A stretch of DNA of 26,688 nt from Pelobacter sp. UBA5610 (lineage in GTDB: Bacteria > Desulfobacterota > Desulfuromonadia > Desulfuromonadales > Syntrophotaleaceae), in assembly GCA_002424645.1 (NCBI GenBank), contig DIKU01000148.1:388-27075 (forward strand), in the 5' to 3' direction. A program made the position numbers and the translations under genes. Below, one piece after another: positions 21,706 through 26,688 of this stretch; the first letter of the stretch is position 1; the number at the start of each line of letters is the position of its first letter. Under the pieces are notes generated by a model, which searched no databases, had not been told where the DNA came from, and was given only the letters and a program-made list of their open reading frames with translations.

Positions 21706-23229
21706 ATGAAACTTTCCGTCCTTTGCCAGATGCTTGATCCCTGCGCTATCTCCGGACCTTCCGACGGTGATATCAGCGGTTTATATTACGACAGCAGGCA
21801 GGTGCTCCCTGGTGGGTTGTTTTTTGCTCTGCGCGGTGCCGCTGTGGATGGGCATCGGTTCGTGGAGGATGCCCTTGCACGGGGTGCCGTGGCAGTAGTC
21901 ATGGAAAAACCTTGTCCATTGCCGCAAGGGGTGACCGGCTTGCTGGTGAAAGATGCGAGGCGATCCATGGCGTTGGCGGCCGCTGAATTTTACGGCGATC
22001 CCACCAAGGACATGCTGGTAGTAGGAATAACCGGGACCAATGGGAAAACCACCATCAGCTATCTGGTGGAGTCTTTGTTGAAGGCCTCCGGTCTGCGTCC
22101 GGCCGTTATGGGTACTGTCGACTATCGATTTGAAGGGGAACGTCTGGCGTCCAGTCACACCACCCCTGAATCGGTAGACCTGATGCGGACCATTGCCGAG
22201 TTTCGCAGTCGTGGTGCCGATGCCTTAATCCTTGAGGCATCGTCCCATGCCCTTGAGCAGCGACGGGTGGATGGTGTGCGCTTTGATGTCGGTGTGTTCA
22301 CGAACCTTACGCCTGAACACCTTGACTATCATGGTGATCTCGAATCGTATTTTGACGCCAAACTTCGACTTTTCACCGGACTTGGCGAACAATCCCCCCG
22401 GCATGCTGTGGTCAACCTCGACGACGCATACGGCGCGCGACTTGCGGATTTACTGCCTTCTGCAGTCAGCTGCGGACATGATCCTCGCTGTATGGTAACG
22501 GCGGACGATGTTGCTATCTCGGTTGCCGGTATTTCAGGCATGTTGCGTACGCCTCTGGGATGTGCCGCCCTGAACTCCCCTTTGGTCGGGGACTATAATC
22601 TGCATAACCTCCTTTGTGCCGCCGGCGTTGGCGTCGCTTTGGATATGGAACCGCAAACGATCGCCACAGCCCTCGCCAACGCACCGCAGGTGCCTGGCAG
22701 GTTGGAAAGCATTGAAAACCGATGTGGAGCCCTGGTACTGGTCGACTATGCGCATACCGGCGATGCTCTGCAAAATGTTTTGACCACCCTGCGGCAGTTG
22801 GCCCCTCGCAGGTTGTTGTGTGTGTTCGGTTGCGGCGGTGACCGCGATGCCGGCAAGCGCCCGGTGATGGGCGAGGTTGCCGCGCGTTTGACGGATGTGG
22901 CGATTTTGACATCGGACAATCCTCGCAGCGAAGATCCGTTAAGCATCATGCAGCAGGTGGAAATTGGTATCCGCCAAATTTATCCCGGTCCCTTGACGGA
23001 GCAACAGGCCCGACAGGCTGACTCCGCCGGGTATTTGGCCATCGTTGACCGGCGTGAAGCGATTCGCTTTGCCGTGAGCCTGCTCCAGTCGGGAGATGTA
23101 CTGCTGGTGGCCGGCAAAGGGCATGAGGATTATCAGATAATCGGCAGCCAGAGGCTGCACTTTGATGACCGCGAAGAATTGCGCGAGGCCCTGAAGTTTT
23201 TTAGGGAGGAACAATGCGACTCGATCTGA
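21706..23229 (+). CDS. murE: UDP-MurNAc-tripeptide synthetase MurE (meso-diaminopimelate adding)
   Basis: MurE adds the third residue of the peptidoglycan stem peptide to UDP-MurNAc-L-Ala-D-Glu. The 507-residue protein carries the Mur ligase P-loop GTNGKTT (110-116), EASSHALEQRRVDG in the central domain, and DNPR at 404-407. DNPR is the known marker for meso-diaminopimelate as substrate, which fits a Gram-negative wall. I take the ATG at 21706. An in-frame TTG at 21667 would add 13 residues without family likeness; AAGGA lies about 14 bases upstream of the ATG, a rather long spacing, so the start is slightly uncertain. Its end overlaps the murF start by 16 bases. Confidence 0.96.
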   Translation: MKLSVLCQMLDPCAISGPSDGDISGLYYDSRQVLPGGLFFALRGAAVDGHRFVEDALARGAVAVVMEKPCPLPQGVTGLLVKDARRSMALAAAEFYGDPTKDMLVVGITGTNGKTTISYLVESLLKASGLRPAVMGTVDYRFEGERLASSHTTPESVDLMRTIAEFRSRGADALILEASSHALEQRRVDGVRFDVGVFTNLTPEHLDYHGDLESYFDAKLRLFTGLGEQSPRHAVVNLDDAYGARLADLLPSAVSCGHDPRCMVTADDVAISVAGISGMLRTPLGCAALNSPLVGDYNLHNLLCAAGVGVALDMEPQTIATALANAPQVPGRLESIENRCGALVLVDYAHTGDALQNVLTTLRQLAPRRLLCVFGCGGDRDAGKRPVMGEVAARLTDVAILTSDNPRSEDPLSIMQQVEIGIRQIYPGPLTEQQARQADSAGYLAIVDRREAIRFAVSLLQSGDVLLVAGKGHEDYQIIGSQRLHFDDREELREALKFFREEQCDSI

Positions 23230-24605
23230 ATCAAATCGCCTCCATTACCGGCGGTACCCTGATGCCTGAGCGTGCCAACGGAATCGTTACCGGTGTTTGC
23301 ACCGATAGCCGTTCGTTGCGTTCCGGCGATCTGTTCGTGCCGCTGCGTGGACCTCGATTTGACGGTCATGATTTCATGGCACAGGCGGTGCGTGGCGGAG
23401 CCAGCGCCTGCCTCAGCGAAGAAGTTATCGCAGGGTTGCCTGTGCCGGTCATACAGGTAGCCGACACCCTCAAGGCGCTCGGTGATCTGGCGGCAGCCGT
23501 GAGGCAGGGGTTTGACGGACCGGTGCTGGCCGTAACCGGATCTTCCGGAAAAACCAGTACCAAGGAAATGCTGGCCGGTATTTTAGCCCTTCGCGGACCA
23601 GGGCTTAAAACCGAAGGCAATTTCAACAATCTTATCGGTCTGCCCCATACCCTGTTCAGACTCGAAGCCGAGCATGGATGGGCAGTGGTGGAGCTCGGCA
23701 TGAGTGCTCGCGGTGAAATTGCCCGCCTGGCCGAGATCAGCCGTCCTGATATCGGTATCATCACCAATGTCGGACCGGCCCATCTGGAAACGTTGCACAA
23801 TCTCGAAGGGGTTGCTCGGGCCAAAGGTGAACTCTTTGCGGCTCTGCCCCATGGTGGCACCGCGGTTATCAATGGGGACGATCAACGGGTTCTGCAGTTG
23901 CCCGTCGCCAATGGCGTGCGTAGATTGATCTACGGTTGCGGTCCCGATGCCGAGGTTCGTGCCGAAGATATTACCGTGGACAGGCAGGGCGTGCGTTTTC
24001 GGCTGGTCTTGCCCGATGGCAACTGGGCCGTGTGCCTGTCGGTACCGGGTCGTTACAACGTGCACAATGCGCTTGCCGCTGCGGCAGCCGCCTATGCCTT
24101 GAATGTGAGTGGCGCGCAGATTGTCGAAGGGCTGGAACGCTTCCGGTCTTGCGCCGGGCGTATGGAAGTGGCGGAACTCGCCAGCGGTGCGACTATGTTG
24201 GAAGACTTTTATAATGCCAACCCCCTGGCCGTCATGGCAGCGCTCAAAGCCCTGGACGAATTGCCCGGAAGTGGACGCCGTATCGCGGTTCTTGGCGACA
24301 TGCTGGAATTGGGGGAGGCGGCGGCCGACTTGCACCGTCAAACCGGATTGCATGCATCGAAATGTGCCGATCTTCTTATTCTCCTTGGCGAGCGGGCAGA
24401 GGATACAGCCTCCGGTGCAAGGCAAGGTGGTATGCCTCCCCAGTCGGTCTGGGTAGTGAAAAGTCATGACGAAGCCGTGCAATTGCTCGGCGACCTGTTG
24501 CGCCCCGGTGACCGTGTATTGGTCAAAGGATCTCGCGGCATGGCGATGGAAAAAATCTGTAAAGCCCTGCGCGCCAGCGATGGGCGCCCGACCGCCGGTC
24601 ATTAG
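23214..24605 (+). CDS. murF: UDP-MurNAc-tripeptide-D-alanyl-D-alanine ligase MurF
   Basis: MurF attaches D-Ala-D-Ala to complete the UDP-MurNAc-pentapeptide. The 463-residue protein has the N-terminal domain (GVCTDSRSLRSGDLFVPLRG, about 25-44), the P-loop GSSGKTSTK (109-117), TEGNFNNLIGLP, the ELGMSARGEIARL stretch and a C-terminal domain with EDFYNANPLAV and VLGDMLELG. The EGNFNN and NANP elements separate MurF from the other Mur ligases. The ribosome site AGGGAGGA lies inside the end of murE, just four bases from the ATG, and the genes overlap by 16 bases. mraY follows after 11 bases. Confidence 0.97.
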   Translation: MRLDLNQIASITGGTLMPERANGIVTGVCTDSRSLRSGDLFVPLRGPRFDGHDFMAQAVRGGASACLSEEVIAGLPVPVIQVADTLKALGDLAAAVRQGFDGPVLAVTGSSGKTSTKEMLAGILALRGPGLKTEGNFNNLIGLPHTLFRLEAEHGWAVVELGMSARGEIARLAEISRPDIGIITNVGPAHLETLHNLEGVARAKGELFAALPHGGTAVINGDDQRVLQLPVANGVRRLIYGCGPDAEVRAEDITVDRQGVRFRLVLPDGNWAVCLSVPGRYNVHNALAAAAAAYALNVSGAQIVEGLERFRSCAGRMEVAELASGATMLEDFYNANPLAVMAALKALDELPGSGRRIAVLGDMLELGEAAADLHRQTGLHASKCADLLILLGERAEDTASGARQGGMPPQSVWVVKSHDEAVQLLGDLLRPGDRVLVKGSRGMAMEKICKALRASDGRPTAGH

Positions 24606-24616
24606 GAGACGTCTGG

Positions 24617-25693
24617 ATGTTGTACCACTTGCTCTATCCGCTGCATGAACAGTTTTCAGTGTTGTACATCTTCCGGTACATCACGTTTCGGGCGATCTAT
24701 GCCACTATCACGGCACTGATGATCTCCTTCATCATGGGGCCTTGGCTTATCGATAAATTGTCAAGCCTCCAGATCGGTCAAAGCATTCGCAAGGATGGGC
24801 CGCAATCCCATTTTAAAAAGGAAGGGACACCCACCATGGGTGGCACCCTCATCTTGCTTGCCATTGTTTTACCGACTTTGCTGTGGACCGATTTGACCAA
24901 TATCTATGTCTGGGTGACGCTGTTGGTCACGGTCGGTTTCGGCGCGGTTGGATTCGTCGATGACTATCGCAAGGTGAAGAAACGCAACAGCGACGGTCTT
25001 TCGGCGCGGCAGAAGATGCTGTGGCTGATGCTCATCGCGGCTACCGCCGGTTTTATGCTGTATTTCTATCCGCCCTATCCAACCACCCTGGCTCTGCCAT
25101 TTTTCAAGGGGCTACGTCCCGATCTGGGGCTTTTTTACATCCCCTTCGCGATGTTGGTCATCGTCGGCGCCAGCAATGCGGTCAATCTTACGGATGGACT
25201 CGATGGCCTTGCCATCGGGCCGACGATTATCGCCTCAGGCACTTATCTGCTGTTTGCCTATCTGGCCGGCAACGCGCGTCTGTCGGAGTATCTGCAGATC
25301 AGCAGCGTGCAGGGTGCCGGAGAACTGGCGGTGTTGTGCGGCGCCATGGTTGGTGCGGGGCTTGGTTTTCTGTGGTTCAACACCTATCCGGCGCAGGTTT
25401 TCATGGGAGATGTCGGCAGCTTGTCCCTTGGTGGCGCTCTGGGAACCATTGCGGTGATTACCAAGCAGGAGATCGTCCTGGTGATTGTTGGCGGAATTTT
25501 CGTGGTTGAGGCACTGTCGGTCATCATGCAGGTTGCGTCGTTTAAACTGCTCGGCAAACGCATCTTCCGCATGGCCCCCATTCACCACCATTTTGAGCTC
25601 AAAGGGTGGGCTGAACCGAAGATCATCGTTCGTTTCTGGATCATCAGCATTATTCTCGCACTGGTGGCGTTATCCACCCTTAAGTTGAGGTAG
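24617..25693 (+). CDS. mraY: Phospho-MurNAc-pentapeptide transferase MraY
   Basis: MraY makes lipid I by moving phospho-MurNAc-pentapeptide from UDP to undecaprenyl phosphate in the cytoplasmic membrane. The 358-residue protein is highly hydrophobic, with about ten membrane segments. Family residues are present: KEGTPTMGG near 70-80, the Asp pair 115-116 in VDDYRKV, NLTDGLDGLA with Asp193 and Asp196, FMGDVGSL, and the histidine cluster HHH at 323-325 in PIHHHFELKGW. The start has AGGAG (24604-24608) eight bases upstream, overlapping the murF stop. murD begins three bases after its stop. No regulatory sequence is visible between these genes. Confidence 0.98.
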   Translation: MLYHLLYPLHEQFSVLYIFRYITFRAIYATITALMISFIMGPWLIDKLSSLQIGQSIRKDGPQSHFKKEGTPTMGGTLILLAIVLPTLLWTDLTNIYVWVTLLVTVGFGAVGFVDDYRKVKKRNSDGLSARQKMLWLMLIAATAGFMLYFYPPYPTTLALPFFKGLRPDLGLFYIPFAMLVIVGASNAVNLTDGLDGLAIGPTIIASGTYLLFAYLAGNARLSEYLQISSVQGAGELAVLCGAMVGAGLGFLWFNTYPAQVFMGDVGSLSLGGALGTIAVITKQEIVLVIVGGIFVVEALSVIMQVASFKLLGKRIFRMAPIHHHFELKGWAEPKIIVRFWIISIILALVALSTLKLR

Positions 25694-25696
25694 GTC

Positions 25697-26688
25697 ATGG
25701 CCGGGTATGCCGGAAAACATGTGGTTGTTGTCGGTGCAGGTTGCACCGGGCTTGGTCTGGCCAGGTTCTTCTTAGACCAGGGTGCGACGGTGACGCTGTC
25801 TGACAGCCGCAAACGCGAAGCTCTCGCCGGTGTGGAGGCGCTTGCCGAGTGTGGCCTGCGCTTTGATTGTGGGGGCCATGACGCCGAGCTTTTGACCCGG
25901 GCGGATCTTATTGCCATCAGTCCCGGCATACCTTTGACGGTGCCGGCTGTGGCGGCAGCGATGCAGGCAGGCGTACCGGTGCGCGGTGAAATCGAGATTG
26001 CCGCACGTGAGTTGACGGCTCCGATGGTGGCGATTACAGGTACCAACGGCAAATCGACAACCACCAGCCTGCTTGGAGAAATTTTGCATTGCTGGGGGCT
26101 TAAGGCCTTTGTTGGAGGGAACCTGGGTACGCCGCTCATCGAGTCGACAGGGGTTACCGACTGGGACTGGATTGTCGCGGAAATTTCGTCTTTTCAACTC
26201 GAGGCTATTGAAACTTTCCGACCTCGCTACGGGATGCTGCTGAACCTTACCGAGGATCATCTCGACCGATACCCCGACATGGCTGGCTATGTGGCGGCGA
26301 AGCTGCGACTGTTTGAAAATATGACGACAGACGACGTGGCCGTCCTGAATGCGGACGATCCGCTGGTGGCTGCATATACCGGTACTCTCTCTTGTCAAAA
26401 AGTATTCTTCTCTTCCAGTAGGGTGCTTGAACAAGGGATGGGGTTCGACGGTGAGCATATCGTCTGGCAACATGATGGACGGCAACAGCGATTCCCTATC
26501 GCCCAGTTGCGTCTCAAAGGTCTGCACAATGTCGAGAATGTTATGGCCGCGCTTATCCCCCCGCTTATGGAGGGTTGTCCTGCCGAGGTAGCGTGGCAGG
26601 CGGTGTGCGGTTTTAGCGGCCTTGATCACCGTATGGTTTTGGTTCGTGAACTCGGCGGTGTGAGCTGGTACGACGATTCCAAGGGCAC
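25697..26688 (+). CDS. murD: UDP-MurNAc-L-alanine-D-glutamate ligase MurD, 3'-truncated
   Basis: MurD adds D-glutamate to UDP-MurNAc-L-Ala. The frame is open from the ATG at 25697 to the window end, 330 codons, without a stop or frameshift; about 110-120 residues should lie beyond, judged by family length. Visible are the N-terminal Rossmann-like VVVVGAGCTGLGLARFF, SPGIPLTVPAV, the P-loop GTNGKSTTT (from residue 115), GGNLGTPL, AEISSFQLE, LTEDHLDRY, HNVENVMAA and, at the cut, YDDSKG, which continues as DDSKGTN in the family. GLDHRM stands where GLPHR is more usual. It starts three bases after mraY, with only a weak GAGG-type ribosome site. By gene order ftsW or murG should follow outside the window. 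Confidence 0.97.
   Translation, partial: MAGYAGKHVVVVGAGCTGLGLARFFLDQGATVTLSDSRKREALAGVEALAECGLRFDCGGHDAELLTRADLIAISPGIPLTVPAVAAAMQAGVPVRGEIEIAARELTAPMVAITGTNGKSTTTSLLGEILHCWGLKAFVGGNLGTPLIESTGVTDWDWIVAEISSFQLEAIETFRPRYGMLLNLTEDHLDRYPDMAGYVAAKLRLFENMTTDDVAVLNADDPLVAAYTGTLSCQKVFFSSSRVLEQGMGFDGEHIVWQHDGRQQRFPIAQLRLKGLHNVENVMAALIPPLMEGCPAEVAWQAVCGFSGLDHRMVLVRELGGVSWYDDSKG

Noticed and set aside
23583..24602. Long minus-strand open frame (339 codons) opposite murF
   Set aside because: MurF on the plus strand has all its motifs; the antisense product has no recognisable domain.
25772..26629. Minus-strand open frame (285 codons) opposite murD
   Set aside because: It is the shadow of a clear MurD reading frame; no ribosome site, promoter or family likeness.

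Overview
The window is an ordinary, gene-dense housekeeping region of a Gram-negative bacterial chromosome, roughly 55% G+C by eye. Gene content and order point to a deltaproteobacterium of the Desulfuromonadia type (Geobacter / Pelobacter / Syntrophotalea relatives). The pointers are a System II (ResB/CcsA) cytochrome c maturation pair, a meso-diaminopimelate-type MurE, a division transpeptidase with a C-terminal PASTA domain, and the ffh-rpsP-khpA-rimM-trmD-SPOUT-rplS-rnhB-yraN order. The lineage is an inference from these traits, not a database result. I recognise 28 protein genes, 26 complete and two cut by the window ends. I see no rRNA, tRNA, CRISPR array, insertion sequence, integrase, toxin-antitoxin pair or phage gene.

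Layout. (1) 1-1530: the 3' part of purD, then purE (purine synthesis), closed by a strong terminator. (2) 1568-4531: resB, ccsA and a TrmN6-like RNA methyltransferase, all overlapping (cytochrome c maturation plus an RNA modification gene). (3) 4539-5045, minus strand: a dciA (DUF721) helicase-loader homologue, divergent from ffh across a 414-base intergenic region with a promoter at each end. (4) 5460-11026: ffh with its terminator, then rpsP-khpA-rimM-trmD-SPOUT methyltransferase-rplS with a terminator, then rnhB-yraN. (5) 11155-13960: nadE and rsmI. (6) 13971-16261, minus strand: ligA-acyP behind a near-consensus promoter. (7) 16489-17733: a CorC/HlyC-type membrane protein with a very strong terminator. 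(8) 17843-26688: the start of the division and cell wall (dcw) cluster, mraZ-rsmH-ftsL-ftsI-murE-murF-mraY-murD, from a near-consensus promoter; murD runs off the end.

How they work together. Block 4 couples protein targeting (Ffh), small and large subunit proteins (S16, L19), ribosome maturation (RimM, KhpA) and tRNA modification (TrmD), largely by one-base stop/start overlaps. Block 8 makes the UDP-MurNAc-pentapeptide and lipid I precursors (MurD, E, F, MraY) and the septal synthase parts (FtsL, FtsI), with MraZ as the likely regulator.

I found no convincing new biological system. The observations most worth a second look are regulatory: near-identical promoters before ffh and mraZ; three copies of an octamer plus stacked inverted repeats before rnhB; a dyad straddling the -10 box of the ligA promoter; and an uncharacterised SPOUT-type methyltransferase coupled to trmD.
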